Notes: generated from the sequence alone by a model not told the origin. Shown: positions 23,918 to 33,642, counted from the first letter of the stretch. The stretch is 37,884 bases of DNA from Acaryochloris sp. IP29b_bin.148 (GCF_028285565.1 NZ_JANQOY010000014.1:1-37884); one strand, 5' to 3'. Numbers and translations: made by a program.

Positions 23918-25867
23918 ATGATCAAAATGATCAATAGGCTAGGAAATTACTGCCTACATCTCAGAAATCGTCACTTATTTCTAATTGATGTCTTCCTATT
24001 TGCTTTTATTCCTCTTTTTGCTCTGAGTTTGCGCTTAGACAGTGCATTGGGTTTTATTCTCACCTTTGAGCGCTACCAATCAGATCTGCTGTTAGTCACC
24101 TTGCTATTTATGGTGATTAAGCTAACGGTTTTTCTCTCAGGTGGTTTTTACAAACATTATTGGCGATATGCCAGTGTTGGAGAGCTAAGCAACGTAGCCA
24201 TTTTGACTGGATCAGCCGTTATTATCCAAACGTTGTCTTTTGCTCTACTTAAATCGCTCTCTATCTTATCTTTACCCCGATCTTTACCGTTTCTTGATGG
24301 CCTTTTAACCTTAATCATCATTGGAGGCATACGGTTTAGTGTACGGGCCTTGGAAAGGAAGCAGCAACAAGATAAAACCTTTGAAAGGAGAGATTTTCGG
24401 AAAAGAGCATTAATTTTCGGTGCAGGTGACGCAGGGGTTGCACTGGCTCAGGAACTGGAGCGCAGTCCACATATAGACTTATTGCCCATTGCCTTCGTTG
24501 ATGATAACCCGGCCAAGCTGAACCTGAGAATTAGGGGGCTACCCGTTCTTGGCAATCGTAGTGTTATTCCCAGTATTATTGAGTCTTGGCATATTCAAAC
24601 TGTAATTATCGCCATGCCGTCTTTGTCCGGGAAGAGCTTACGAAATATTGTGGCGTTGTGCCAACAAACAGGGGTTGAGACGCTGACCTTACCGTCCTTG
24701 CAAGACGTTTTGATGGGCCCAGAAAAGCTGCACCATAGCATTAGGGAAGTTCGAATTGAAGACCTGCTTCGCCGAGACCCGATTCAAACAGACATCGAAG
24801 GTGTGCGCGAACTCCTCAAAGGGAAGCGCGTCTTAGTAACAGGGGCCGGAGGCTCGATTGGCAGTGAACTCTGTCGTCAAATTTTTCAATGCTCCCCACG
24901 AGAGCTGATCCTATTAGGACATGGAGAGAACTCTGTATTTCAAATACAGCAAGAACTACAGCAAATGTCTTTCTTCAGGAACAGCAAAGGGCAGCAGAAT
25001 GGTTCTGCCCCACCTGCCCTCAGACCTTGTATTGCCGATCTCCGGCACCCGTCTAGGTTACGCTTTGTATTTGAGGAATACCAACCAGAAATTATTTTTC
25101 ATGCCGCGGCTCACAAGCACGTACCGTTAATGGAAAATAATGCTCCTGAAGCCATTACGAATAACGTTTTAGGCACCAAAGCCCTCACAGACTTAGCCGT
25201 TGAATTTGGCGTCAATCATTTTGTCATGATCTCCACTGACAAGGCGGTTAACCCAACGAGTGTGATGGGTGCCAGCAAGCGTGTGGCGGAAATGATTGTT
25301 CTAAAAGCAGCTCAGACCAGTGGCATCCCCTTTGTGGTGGTTCGATTTGGTAATGTGCTGGGCAGTCGTGGCAGTGTCATTCCAACATTTAAGCAACAAA
25401 TTGCAGTGGGAGGACCTGTAACGGTCACTCATCCAGATATCTGTAGATATTTTATGACCATTCCAGAGGCGGTTCAATTAGTCTTACAGGCTGTTGTGAT
25501 TAGTCCTGGAGGGGAAATCCTGATGCTTAATATGGGTGAACCGGTCAAAATCGTCGACTTAGCAAAAGACCTCATTGGCCTGTCCGGTTACCAGGTAGAC
25601 AAAGATATACAAATTACCTATACAGGCTTGCGTCCTGGAGAGAAGCTGTTCGAAGAACTCTTTCTGCCTGACGAAGAATACCAAAAGACAGAACATGAGA
25701 AATTGCTGGTTGTGAAAAATGCTAGCAATATCATTCCGACTCAACTTCCCCAGATTGTTGCAAGTTTACTACAATCTGCCTCAGTCAATAATTCTATGGA
25801 GATTCGCGATTTGCTACACAAGTTAGTGCCTGGGTATCAGGTCAAAACTCCTGTCTCGCATCGATAA
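23918..25867 (+). CDS. CapD/WbpM/PglF-type nucleotide-sugar 4,6-dehydratase, membrane-anchored
   Basis: A polysaccharide biosynthesis dehydratase of the FlaA1/CapD family. Relatives convert UDP-GlcNAc to a 4-keto-6-deoxy sugar at the cytoplasmic face. From ATG 23918 (AAGG nine bases upstream) it is 649 aa; an open frame from TTG 23792 adds 42 residues that do not fit. Four membrane helices occupy about residues 15-140. A CoA-binding-like Rossmann domain follows (GAGDAG at 168-173), then the SDR domain with TGAGGSIG (308-315), STDKAVNP (near 438) and the MGASK motif, where Met450 replaces the usual Tyr and Lys454 remains; this Ser/Met/Lys site is typical of the family. It is the first gene of the sugar cluster and ends 6 bp before the oxidoreductase gene. 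Confidence 0.88.
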   Translation: MIKMINRLGNYCLHLRNRHLFLIDVFLFAFIPLFALSLRLDSALGFILTFERYQSDLLLVTLLFMVIKLTVFLSGGFYKHYWRYASVGELSNVAILTGSAVIIQTLSFALLKSLSILSLPRSLPFLDGLLTLIIIGGIRFSVRALERKQQQDKTFERRDFRKRALIFGAGDAGVALAQELERSPHIDLLPIAFVDDNPAKLNLRIRGLPVLGNRSVIPSIIESWHIQTVIIAMPSLSGKSLRNIVALCQQTGVETLTLPSLQDVLMGPEKLHHSIREVRIEDLLRRDPIQTDIEGVRELLKGKRVLVTGAGGSIGSELCRQIFQCSPRELILLGHGENSVFQIQQELQQMSFFRNSKGQQNGSAPPALRPCIADLRHPSRLRFVFEEYQPEIIFHAAAHKHVPLMENNAPEAITNNVLGTKALTDLAVEFGVNHFVMISTDKAVNPTSVMGASKRVAEMIVLKAAQTSGIPFVVVRFGNVLGSRGSVIPTFKQQIAVGGPVTVTHPDICRYFMTIPEAVQLVLQAVVISPGGEILMLNMGEPVKIVDLAKDLIGLSGYQVDKDIQITYTGLRPGEKLFEELFLPDEEYQKTEHEKLLVVKNASNIIPTQLPQIVASLLQSASVNNSMEIRDLLHKLVPGYQVKTPVSHR

Positions 25868-25873
25868 GTCGCT

Positions 25874-26818
25874 ATGAAAAAAGTTGGTGTCGTTGGCGCG
25901 GGAAACTGGGGCAAAAACCTAGTTAAAAATTTTTACGATCTCAATGCCCTAGCAGGGATAGCTGAGATGAATCCAGAATTACGGCAGACCATGGCCTCTG
26001 CTTATCCCGATCTACCGTTATACACGGATTATCAGGACGCCCTACAAACAGATCTGACGGCGATGGTGTTAGCAACACCGGCCCCCACGCATTATCAGTT
26101 AGCTAAGGCGGTCTTGGCAGCTGGCAAGGATGTGTTTATCGAAAAACCCATGACCCTGAATACTCAAGAGGCCATAGAGCTGGCAGAGTATGCTGATCAA
26201 CAGGGGCGTATTCTCATGGTCGGCCATTTGCTGCTGTATCAGCCTGCGATCGCATGGATGCGTGACTACTTAGCAAGTGGCAAAGCAGGCAAAGTTCTGC
26301 ATGTCATGGCACAACGCGCCAAACTGGGTAGAGCCCGCTCCGAGGAGAATGTGTGGTGGTCTTTTGCCCCCCATGACGTATCCGTTGTACTCGATTTACT
26401 CGGTAATCCTAAACTCAAAGCGATTCAAGCCAGCGGCCATGCCATGGTGCAACCTGGTGTTGAAGATAATGTCCATGTTGATTTGGTCTTTGAGAATGGC
26501 CAAACGGCTCATATCCATGCCTCTTGGTATCATCCGTTATTGCAGCGATGCACCACTATCCTGGCAGAACGGCAAATGCTAGTGTATGACGAAGTCACAC
26601 AGCAAGTGACCGTTTACGACAAATCCATCGATGCGAATCTCCACAACGTTGACACAGGGTCCTGGGTTGCCGATGTCGCAACCACTCAACCACTCAAATT
26701 AGAGTGCCAGCATTTTCTTGAATGCCTGGAAACCCGCCAGCAGCCAAGATCCAATGGTTGGAATGGTGTAGCTGTCGTCGAAATTTTAGAGAACGCTCAG
26801 GAGGCAATGCGTGGCTGA
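25874..26818 (+). CDS. Gfo/Idh/MocA oxidoreductase, WbpB/WlbA-like sugar 3-dehydrogenase
   Basis: A 314-aa NAD-dependent oxidoreductase. The N-terminal Rossmann motif GAGNWG is at residues 8-13, and the family's EKP triad is Glu90-Lys91-Pro92, with Lys91 catalytic. The GHLLLYQPA segment marks the sugar-binding domain. Its order with an LbH acyltransferase and a DegT aminotransferase is that of wbpB-wbpD-wbpE (wlbA-wlbB-wlbC), where it oxidises C3 of UDP-GlcNAc uronic acid. No WbpA-type dehydrogenase is in the window, so the exact substrate is inferred. It overlaps the next gene by 8 bp. Confidence 0.85.
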   Translation: MKKVGVVGAGNWGKNLVKNFYDLNALAGIAEMNPELRQTMASAYPDLPLYTDYQDALQTDLTAMVLATPAPTHYQLAKAVLAAGKDVFIEKPMTLNTQEAIELAEYADQQGRILMVGHLLLYQPAIAWMRDYLASGKAGKVLHVMAQRAKLGRARSEENVWWSFAPHDVSVVLDLLGNPKLKAIQASGHAMVQPGVEDNVHVDLVFENGQTAHIHASWYHPLLQRCTTILAERQMLVYDEVTQQVTVYDKSIDANLHNVDTGSWVADVATTQPLKLECQHFLECLETRQQPRSNGWNGVAVVEILENAQEAMRG

Positions 26819-27410
26819 GCCGACATTAGGAAAACCAGACTATTTTGTTCATGAATCATCCTATGTCGATGCAGGGGCGACCATCGGTACTGGCACTAAG
26901 ATTTGGCATTTTTGCCATGTCTATAGCAAAACCCACATTGGCCGTCACTGCGTTTTAGGTCAAAACGTGACCGTGGCGAACCATGTCACCATTGGTGATC
27001 AATGCAAAATTCAGAATAATGTTTCTCTCTATGAAGGTGTCACTTTAGAAGACTACGTTTTTTGTGGTCCCAGTATGGTTTTCACCAATGTTAAAACGCC
27101 ACGTTGTGAGTTCCCCCGCAATACCAGCGCTGACTACCAGCAAACGTGGGTGAAGCGGGGTGCCAGTATTGGAGCCAATGCAACCATCGTCTGCGGTGTC
27201 ACCTTACATGAAGGTGCGTTTGTCGCAGCTGGGGCTGTTGTAACCAAAGATGTCCCTGCCTATGGCATGGTCTCTGGTGTACCCGCTCGGCTTGTGGGCT
27301 GGATGAGCGCCTCTGGCGATGTTTTGAAGTTCGATAAAAATGGCTATGCTGTAGACTCCACAGGCACTCGATACCAGCAAATTTCTGAGATAGAAGTCCG
27401 AAAACTGTAA
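26811..27410 (+). CDS. Left-handed beta-helix N-acyltransferase, WbpD/WlbB-like
   Basis: A 199-aa acyltransferase of hexapeptide repeats. Repeats run through about residues 18-155 (for instance [23 protein letters not shown], then [14 protein letters not shown]), a fold that forms trimers and uses acetyl-CoA. In the Wbp pathway it acetylates the 3-amino group made by the aminotransferase. GTG 26811 is preceded by AGGAGG six bases upstream, and the gene overlaps the oxidoreductase stop by 8 bp, so coupled translation is likely. The C-terminal 40 residues form a short tail with the GVPARLVGW motif. The catalytic residues are not assigned. Confidence 0.85.
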   Translation: MAEPTLGKPDYFVHESSYVDAGATIGTGTKIWHFCHVYSKTHIGRHCVLGQNVTVANHVTIGDQCKIQNNVSLYEGVTLEDYVFCGPSMVFTNVKTPRCEFPRNTSADYQQTWVKRGASIGANATIVCGVTLHEGAFVAAGAVVTKDVPAYGMVSGVPARLVGWMSASGDVLKFDKNGYAVDSTGTRYQQISEIEVRKL

Positions 27411-27423
27411 TTGATGAACCGGC

Positions 27424-28554
27424 ATGAAAATTCCCATTCTTGATCTCAAACCGCAATACACCAGTCTGAAAATGGAGATTAATGAGGCCATTAATCGGGT
27501 ACTGGAATCAGGCGCCTTTATTATGGGCCCCGATGTCAAACTGTTTGAACAAGAGGTCGCCACTTACTTAGGTATCAAACATGCGATCGGTGTAAATTCA
27601 GGCACAGATGCCTTGGTCATCGGCCTCAGAGCACTGGGGATTGGCCCAGGAGATGAGGTGATTACAACACCATTTTCGTTTTTTGCCACAGCAGAATCCA
27701 TCAGCAACGTAGGTGCCAAGCCCATCTTTGTCGACATTGATCCATTAACCTTCAATCTTGATCCAACGCAGATCGAGGCAAACATCACACCGAAGACAGC
27801 AGCAATCATGCCCGTTCATTTATATGGACATCCGGCTGCGATGACCCAAATTTCAGATATTGCCCAGCGACATAACCTAAAGATTATTGAGGATTGTGCT
27901 CAAGCATTTGGGGCCAAGTACTATGGTGATCCTGCTGAGCAGCCATCGGGTAATAATGCCATTCATGGCAAGGCCGTGGGTACCATCGGGCATGTGGGTG
28001 CCTTCTCCTTTTTCCCATCCAAAAATCTTGGAGCCTATGGTGATGGGGGTTTAATCGTCACGGATGATGATTCGGTGGCAGAGAAGGTCAGAATGCTTCG
28101 AGTACATGGCGCACTCAAAAAATACCACAATGAAATCTTGGGATACAACTCTCGACTAGACACGCTTCAAGCCGCTATCCTGCGGGTCAAACTTCCCTAC
28201 ATCGATCAATGGAACCAAGCTCGCCAAAAAGTAGCTCAATCTTATAATGAAGCATTTGCTGAGTTGCCAGATATAGTAACACCGCAAATTACAAAAGGGC
28301 ATGTGTTCCACCAATATACAATTCGCGTCCTAAATGGTAAACGCGATCGGCTCAAGCAGGTATTAGCGAACCAAGAGATTGGTTCGATGATCTATTACCC
28401 AGTACCTCAGGACAAGTTACCCGTATATCAAGGGCAGTATGGTAGTTGCGAGGTAAGTGAACAATGTGCTCAAGAAGTATTAAGTTTACCTATTTGGCCA
28501 GAAGTTAAATTCAATACTACAAGAAGAGTCATACAGGCCATTCAGAACTTCTAA
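27424..28554 (+). CDS. DegT/DnrJ/EryC1 aminotransferase, WbpE/WlbC-like
   Basis: A PLP-dependent sugar aminotransferase of 376 aa. The internal aldimine lysine is Lys200 in FFPSKNLGAYGDGG. IIEDCAQAFGAKY holds the cofactor-binding Asp, and the N-terminal PILDLKPQY is family-typical. It adds an amino group at C3 of the oxidised sugar, using glutamate, if the WbpE parallel is right. The start at 27424 is 13 bp after the acyltransferase stop. This is the last gene of the tight four-gene sugar operon; beyond it lies transposon debris. All key residues are present. Confidence 0.88.
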   Translation: MKIPILDLKPQYTSLKMEINEAINRVLESGAFIMGPDVKLFEQEVATYLGIKHAIGVNSGTDALVIGLRALGIGPGDEVITTPFSFFATAESISNVGAKPIFVDIDPLTFNLDPTQIEANITPKTAAIMPVHLYGHPAAMTQISDIAQRHNLKIIEDCAQAFGAKYYGDPAEQPSGNNAIHGKAVGTIGHVGAFSFFPSKNLGAYGDGGLIVTDDDSVAEKVRMLRVHGALKKYHNEILGYNSRLDTLQAAILRVKLPYIDQWNQARQKVAQSYNEAFAELPDIVTPQITKGHVFHQYTIRVLNGKRDRLKQVLANQEIGSMIYYPVPQDKLPVYQGQYGSCEVSEQCAQEVLSLPIWPEVKFNTTRRVIQAIQNF

Positions 28555-28748
28555 TATAAGGGCACTTCGAAAAATAGATTTGAATGTTTCCTGGGACATT
28601 ACAAAAGCTCAATCAAACTTGGACCAGCCCAATGAATTTGAAGAAGTCTGCATTTAGGGGCAAACCAGCTCTCCATCTCGCCTGATTGAGACTGTTTAGG
28701 CATACTGCCTTTTTGCGCCAAAACACATAGCGTCTCATACCAATTCAT

Positions 28749-29135
28749 CTATTGAGTGGCCTGTATAGTTAAGGCATCTAAGATATAAGAATATCCTGTA
28801 AGTGAAGCCACCACCTTTTTAGAGAGAGTATTGATTGGCTCAAATAACGCTGTTTCAAGTGAGCCAATAGACTCAAAGCATTTGCCTTTGAAGCGCTTTC
28901 TCAAGTCCTGCCATAAGCGCTCAGATGGATTGAGTTCTGGACTATGAGAGGGTTGGACAATCGGCAGCACATTCTCTGGCCATCGGCTCCAATCACTCAT
29001 ATGGGCACTGGCTTGATCCATCTGCATCAGATTCAAACTCTGGGGAAACGCCAAGCTGAATTGCTCATACCAATTTCGTATGGAGATGAACTGTTTGACC
29101 CAAATGATTGACCAAATTTCAATGCGCTTGGCGAT
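28749..29135 (-). pseudogene. IS630-family transposase remnant (C-terminal half)
   Basis: The minus frame from about 29133 to 28749 encodes the C-terminal part of an IS630-type DDE transposase: LMQMDQASAH (second Asp region), then PSHSPELNPSERLWQDLRKRFKG with the final catalytic Glu. Upstream codons back to 29133 remain in the same frame (IEIWSIIWVKQFI, YEQF) and then hit a stop, and the N-terminal half is gone. CTCATACCAATT occurs at 28734-28745 and again at 29064-29075. The rest of 28555-29403 has no gene I can support; GGGCACTTCGAAAAA at 28560 resembles a transposon end but has no partner. Confidence 0.75.
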
Positions 29136-29403
29136 CTATACAGGTCATTTAGTTGGGTCATTGGTATTAAAATCTGCGCGGCAGTGTAATTGATATCCGT
29201 TCATAACAACGCCCGAGGCTCAAACACTTCAAGGGGATAACGCACTAAGACCCAACGCAAGGGGACAACTGGTTTGTGGGTGCACGAAAAAAACATCAGC
29301 TTTTTAATCTGATACAATGACTCTGACCAAAAGTTGATTAAATATCATCCTGGTATATCTTTAGAGTTTAAAAGCGCTAATAGCGAGTGGGCAAAAATAA
29401 AAC

Positions 29404-30234
29404 ATGGCTCAGCAGACGCCTGAATTGATCATTGAAGCAGGCCGCACGGAGCGCCAATATTGGCAAGATTTGTGGCAATACAGGGAGTTATTTTATTTTT
29501 TGGCTTGGCGCGATATTTTAGTTCGCTACAAACAAACCGTGATTGGGATTGCTTGGGCATTAATTCGCCCTTTTTTAACAATGGTTGTTTTTACAGTGGT
29601 GTTTGGTCGGCTGGCCAAGCTGCCCTCAGAAGGTGTCCCCTATCCTATCTTGGTTTTCGCAGCAATGCTGCCTTGGCAATTCTTTGCTAATGCCTTGGCT
29701 GAGTGTAGCAACAGCTTAATTATAAATGCTAATCTCCTGTCTAAGGTTTATTTCCCCCGGTTAATCGTACCTACCAGCGCAGTAATTGTTAGTTTTGTCG
29801 ATTTTTTAATATCAGGAATAATTTTGCTGGGGTTAATGGCTTGGTACAATTTTGTGCCCAGTTGGCAGATCTTGACGCTGCCCTTCTTTATTTTGATTGC
29901 TTTTTCAGCTGCAATGGGAGCTGGTCTCTGGTTAGCAGCGTTGAATGTTCAATACCGAGATTTTCGGTATATAGTCCCTTTTATTGTTCAGTTTGGACTA
30001 TATATTTCACCTGTTGGGTTTAGCAGCAGCATTGTACCTGAACAGTGGCGACTTTGGTATTCACTGAATCCCATGGTTGGGGTGATTGACGGTTTTCGTT
30101 GGGCCATTCTGGGGCAAGAGACACAACTTTTTACTAATGGCTTTGCAATCTCGTTAGGTTTAGTGCTAACTTTGCTGTTTTCAGGAGTTTCGTATTTTCG
30201 CAAGATGGAGAGAACGTTTGCGGATGTGATCTGA
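29404..30234 (+). CDS. wzm: ABC-2 polysaccharide exporter permease (Wzm-like)
   Basis: The membrane subunit of an ABC exporter for lipid-linked O-antigen-like or capsule-like glycans. The 276-aa protein has six hydrophobic spans (about 36-58, 68-92, 118-142, 150-172, 178-195, 240-262). The family's N-terminal signature ELFYFLAWRDILVRYKQTVIGIAWALIRP lies before the first span. The start ATG 29404 has no clear ribosome site. Its partner ATPase begins 555 bp downstream, with a decayed toxin-antitoxin pair in between, so the two are unlikely to be one simple transcript as usual. Confidence 0.88.
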   Translation: MAQQTPELIIEAGRTERQYWQDLWQYRELFYFLAWRDILVRYKQTVIGIAWALIRPFLTMVVFTVVFGRLAKLPSEGVPYPILVFAAMLPWQFFANALAECSNSLIINANLLSKVYFPRLIVPTSAVIVSFVDFLISGIILLGLMAWYNFVPSWQILTLPFFILIAFSAAMGAGLWLAALNVQYRDFRYIVPFIVQFGLYISPVGFSSSIVPEQWRLWYSLNPMVGVIDGFRWAILGQETQLFTNGFAISLGLVLTLLFSGVSYFRKMERTFADVI

Positions 30235-30302
30235 ACGTAAGTCTTACTCTAAGCTAACTCTGGAGACATCGATGGAGAGTAGAGATCATCCTAAGTACAC
30301 CT

Positions 30303-30524
30303 GTGAAAAGTCTGTATAACTACATGGTAATTTTTGAGAAAGAAGCGTATGGTGGATATCATGCAAACTGTCCTGCCCTTAAAGGTTGCCACAGCCAGGG
30401 AGCTTCTTTCAATCAGCTAGTATTCAAGAAGCGATTGAACTCTATGTTGAGAGTCTCAAGACGGATAAGGGACCTATTCCATACAGTAGTTCTATTACTC
30501 AACAAGTTTGTGTTTCAGCATAAA
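30303..30524 (+). pseudogene. hicB antitoxin remnant, frameshifted
   Basis: The frame from GTG 30303 reads a HicB N-terminus (YNYMVIFEKEAYGGYHANCPALKGCHSQG). After the SFNQ codons near 30412 it leaves the family, but another frame picks up SIQEAIELYVESLKTDKG and ends VCVSA with TAA at 30522-30524. Joined, this is a full-length HicB partial RNase-H-fold antitoxin with a small indel at about 30410-30425. The product would be non-functional unless the frame is corrected. Confidence 0.7.
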
Positions 30525-30633
30525 TATTTTGCAGGCAAAAGGTTGTATTTTAGTCATTTCAAGATTAGGTTTTTGACTGTACTGACAAAAGAAAAGCTGT
30601 GCAATTTGCAAAAACGATATAGGTAGGTGAGTG

Positions 30634-30693
30634 ATAGTCCCAATTCATTCTGGCAAAGGCATTAACCCAGGACATTTTATGGTTGTAATTTAA
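30634..30693 (+). pseudogene. hicA toxin C-terminal remnant
   Basis: About twenty codons (IVPIHSGKGINPGHFMVVI, then TAA) match the end of HicA toxins, which read VPxHSGKxIxxG before a final helix. The catalytic-histidine region expected upstream is scrambled between 30525 and 30633. The position just after the hicB remnant supports the identity. The rest of the gap to 30789 holds nothing I can call. Confidence 0.5.
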
Positions 30694-30789
30694 AGGTACT
30701 AGACCAAAAAAACTGAGTTTTTAAACTTATTATGTGAGTTCTGAATAGAGTGTAGATCGATACAATATTTTATTTCATAATTAGGTCGT

Positions 30790-32109
30790 ATGTCAGATAC
30801 GGTGATTCGAGTCGAAAATTTAGGTAAGAAATACTTGCTCCGCCATCAGCAAGAAGGGAGTACCCGTTACAAAGCATTAAGAGACGTTTTAGCTGAAGGG
30901 GCTAAGTCAGTCGGGCGAGGTTTAAATCCTCTCTATAACGGCAGCTTAAATAAGCCCAGTAAAGAAGAATTTTGGGCTTTGAAAGATGTTTCCTTTGAAA
31001 TCAAGCAAGGAGATCGAGTTGGTATTATCGGCAGAAATGGGGCAGGGAAGTCCACCTTGTTAAAAATTCTTAGCCGAATTACTGAACCTACAACTGGACG
31101 AATTTCTATTAAAGGTCGTGTGGCTAGCCTATTAGAGGTAGGAACTGGTTTTCATCCTGAGCTAACTGGAAGAGAAAATATCTTCCTAAATGGGGCAGTT
31201 CTAGGAATGGGGAAGTCTGAAATTAAGCGCAAGTTTGACGAGATTGTTGCCTTTGCAGAAGTTGAAAAGTTTTTAGATACTCCAGTAAAAAGATATTCGA
31301 GTGGGATGTATGTGAGATTAGCATTTGCTGTAGCAGCACATCTAGAGTTGCAAATTTTAATTGTGGATGAAGTACTAGCAGTTGGTGACGCTCAGTTTCA
31401 GAAAAAGTGCTTAGGCAAAATGGAAGAGGCTGGCAAAGATGGTAAGACTGTATTATTCGTCAGCCACAATATGGCAGCTATAGAAAAGCTTTGCCAAAAA
31501 GGTATATTGCTCCATCAAGGTAAAATTAACTATATTGGAAGTCAGACTGAGAGCATAACAAAGTATTTAGCAAATTGTTCTTCTATCACAAACTCTCTTC
31601 AAGAAAGAACTGATAGACGGGGAACAGGGCAAGTCAGGGTTAATAAAATTGAGATTCGAGATGAACTCAAAAACTCAATAGATACTGCTATTTCAGGGCA
31701 AACAATAGAAATTTGCTTTTGTTTTAAAGTCCCACAAGGTTTTTTGTACCGTGGGGTAATTGCAAGCTTTGTAGTAAAGACTCAATTGGATATACCCGTT
31801 TTCTTACAGCATAATCGACTGACCTGTGATGAATTTGGCCAACTTCCAGAAGAAGGAGTGTTTGTCTGTCAAATACCTCATCTGCCATTACCAGAGCACA
31901 CGTATGAAATCTCATACTCTCTTCTTAAAGATGGCCAATACTTAGATGCGATAAATAATGCAATTCAACTAAATGTAGTTGGTGGTGGATTTTATGACTC
32001 TGGTGAAATCCCACCTATTTCCCATGGCCTTTGCTTAGTTGACGCTAAGTGGAGTCTTGAGTCAACAAGCAATAAGAATTTAGATAATCTAAGGGTAAAG
32101 GAAAATTGA
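30790..32109 (+). CDS. wzt: ABC exporter ATPase with C-terminal glycan-recognition domain (Wzt-like)
   Basis: The motor subunit of the Wzm-Wzt exporter. Walker A is GRNGAGKST at residues 81-89, the signature YSSGM is near 169-173, Walker B LIVDEVLAVGD follows, and the H-loop is VSHNM. An N-terminal 60-residue stretch with the family's KKYLLRHQQ opening precedes the nucleotide domain. Residues from about 270 to 439 are an extra Wzt-C type beta-sandwich that in studied systems binds the modified end of the glycan before export. This suggests that a terminal modification, perhaps by the methyltransferases downstream, is checked. The stop overlaps the next gene by 4 bp. Confidence 0.9.
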   Translation: MSDTVIRVENLGKKYLLRHQQEGSTRYKALRDVLAEGAKSVGRGLNPLYNGSLNKPSKEEFWALKDVSFEIKQGDRVGIIGRNGAGKSTLLKILSRITEPTTGRISIKGRVASLLEVGTGFHPELTGRENIFLNGAVLGMGKSEIKRKFDEIVAFAEVEKFLDTPVKRYSSGMYVRLAFAVAAHLELQILIVDEVLAVGDAQFQKKCLGKMEEAGKDGKTVLFVSHNMAAIEKLCQKGILLHQGKINYIGSQTESITKYLANCSSITNSLQERTDRRGTGQVRVNKIEIRDELKNSIDTAISGQTIEICFCFKVPQGFLYRGVIASFVVKTQLDIPVFLQHNRLTCDEFGQLPEEGVFVCQIPHLPLPEHTYEISYSLLKDGQYLDAINNAIQLNVVGGGFYDSGEIPPISHGLCLVDAKWSLESTSNKNLDNLRVKEN

Positions 32110-32855
32110 GCGTCCTAAATAAAATCATAAAAAACATCAGATCCAATAGTCCATTAGGGAATAAATTTTCTGTTCCAATAGAAGTTGAGAAAGCAGAGAA
32201 AATATTCTATATTAACTACCTCAATCCTGGAATGACAGTCTTTGATGTTGGTGCAAATATAGGTGAATTATCATTGCTTTTTTCGCGTTTAGTTGGCTCA
32301 GAAGGTCAAGTGCATGCATTTGAGGCTAGTGAAGGAACTTTCAATAAATTGACAAAGATTTGTCAACTGGCAAATCGTCAGCAAATCATCCTGAATCAGA
32401 AAGCTGTATCGGAAAAACATGAAATATTACAGCTATACGTTTATGATGACCTACATTCAACATTAAATTCACTAGCAGATCGTCCATTAAAAAACTATGG
32501 TATTGATATTCAGCCTATATCTACAGAAAAGGTAGAAGCAGTCACTATAGATCAATATTGCCATGAGCATAATATTGATAATATTGATCTGCTTAAAATT
32601 GATGTTGAAGGTGCTGAATATCAGGTGTTGCGAGGAGCGGAACAAATGCTGAAAGAGCAAAGAATCTGTTGCTGTGTATTTGAGTTCGGTCAGACAACCT
32701 TTGACATGGGCAACAACCCAGACGAGCTTGAATCTTATCTCAAAGCTGCTAATTACACCGTTACTAATGTAGTTGAAAAAGATCCTATATTCCCAGGACG
32801 CTCAGATGTCTCTACCGCTAGATTTTCTATTCATATCGCTAGACCATGCAAATGA
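32106..32855 (+). CDS. FkbM-family SAM methyltransferase
   Basis: A 249-aa class I methyltransferase of the FkbM type, often O-methylating sugars. The SAM loop FDVGANIGE is at residues 46-54, and LLKIDVEGAEYQVLRGA at about 160-175 is the FkbM signature. It begins with TTG at 32106 overlapping the wzt stop (TTGA), so translation is coupled to the exporter ATPase. It is followed by the next methyltransferase-like gene with a 10-bp overlap. Methylation of the glycan end is a likely role in view of the Wzt C-terminal domain, but it is not shown by sequence alone. Confidence 0.85.
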   Translation: MSVLNKIIKNIRSNSPLGNKFSVPIEVEKAEKIFYINYLNPGMTVFDVGANIGELSLLFSRLVGSEGQVHAFEASEGTFNKLTKICQLANRQQIILNQKAVSEKHEILQLYVYDDLHSTLNSLADRPLKNYGIDIQPISTEKVEAVTIDQYCHEHNIDNIDLLKIDVEGAEYQVLRGAEQMLKEQRICCCVFEFGQTTFDMGNNPDELESYLKAANYTVTNVVEKDPIFPGRSDVSTARFSIHIARPCK

Positions 32856-33616
32856 TCCAAGAATTTTGGTGGATATTAAAATACTCTATTCGTCAATCAC
32901 TTTCACCGAAACGTTTATATAAAAATACTCTAGGTCAACTTTGTGCATGGAAAAGATTCTGGGCAAGTTATAAAAACTACCAATCTTTACAGTCTAACGA
33001 TTCAAATCGCCTTTTGGATACCCTCTATCCTTGCTTAGGGGAAGACACAAAACAAACAGTTATTGAGCCAACTTACTTTTATCAGGATGCTTGGGCTTTT
33101 GAAAGGATTCTAAAATCAAAGCCCAATTGCCATATAGATGTTGGCTCTCACCATAAGTTTGTAGCACTTCTATCTAAAGCCATTCCAGTAACAATGGTTG
33201 ATATTCGGCCGTTATCTTTACCACTTGATACACTTGCTTTTATAGAAGGATCGATTCTATGTTTACCCTACGAAAACTCAACAGTTGAGTCACTCTCTAG
33301 CTTGTGTGTAATTGAACATATAGGGCTTGGTAGATATGGTGACCCGCTTGACATTAGCGGCACAGAGAAAGCTGCCGATGAACTGAAGAGAGTTATTAAA
33401 CCAGGTGGAGACCTTTACATATCCGTTCCATTAGATGATGTCAACAAAACTTACTTCAATGCTCATCGAGCATTTACAGAGAAATACATTCTCGAATTTT
33501 TTTCTCCGTTTATTATTGTTGACAAAAAGTATATCTATGGAAATAGCTTTCAAAACTCATTGCAGTCGGGCTTTGGAACTGGATGTTATCACTTCAAAAA
33601 ACCATTAGATAATTAA
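32846..33616 (+). CDS. DUF268-like / class I SAM methyltransferase-like protein
   Basis: A 256-aa protein with a methyltransferase-like core: HIDVGSHHKFVALLS (loop 1), VTMVDIRPL (acidic strand 2), then LPYENSTVESLSSLCVIEHIGLGRYGDPL and RVIKPGGDLYISVP. This wording matches what I recall as DUF268, present in many glycan clusters. The loop 1 glycine pattern differs from the usual GxGxG (here DVGSHH), so SAM binding is likely but unconventional. The first 70 residues are basic and aromatic. It overlaps the FkbM gene by 10 bp, in the same operon. Confidence 0.7.
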   Translation: MQMIQEFWWILKYSIRQSLSPKRLYKNTLGQLCAWKRFWASYKNYQSLQSNDSNRLLDTLYPCLGEDTKQTVIEPTYFYQDAWAFERILKSKPNCHIDVGSHHKFVALLSKAIPVTMVDIRPLSLPLDTLAFIEGSILCLPYENSTVESLSSLCVIEHIGLGRYGDPLDISGTEKAADELKRVIKPGGDLYISVPLDDVNKTYFNAHRAFTEKYILEFFSPFIIVDKKYIYGNSFQNSLQSGFGTGCYHFKKPLDN

Positions 33617-33642
33617 TTTCAACCTCAAATAAGGATATAAAT

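Noticed and set aside
28616-28741. 41-codon minus frame starting MRRYVFWRKK next to the IS630 remnant
   Set aside because: It has no ribosome site, lies in transposon debris and matches nothing I know; not enough to call a gene.
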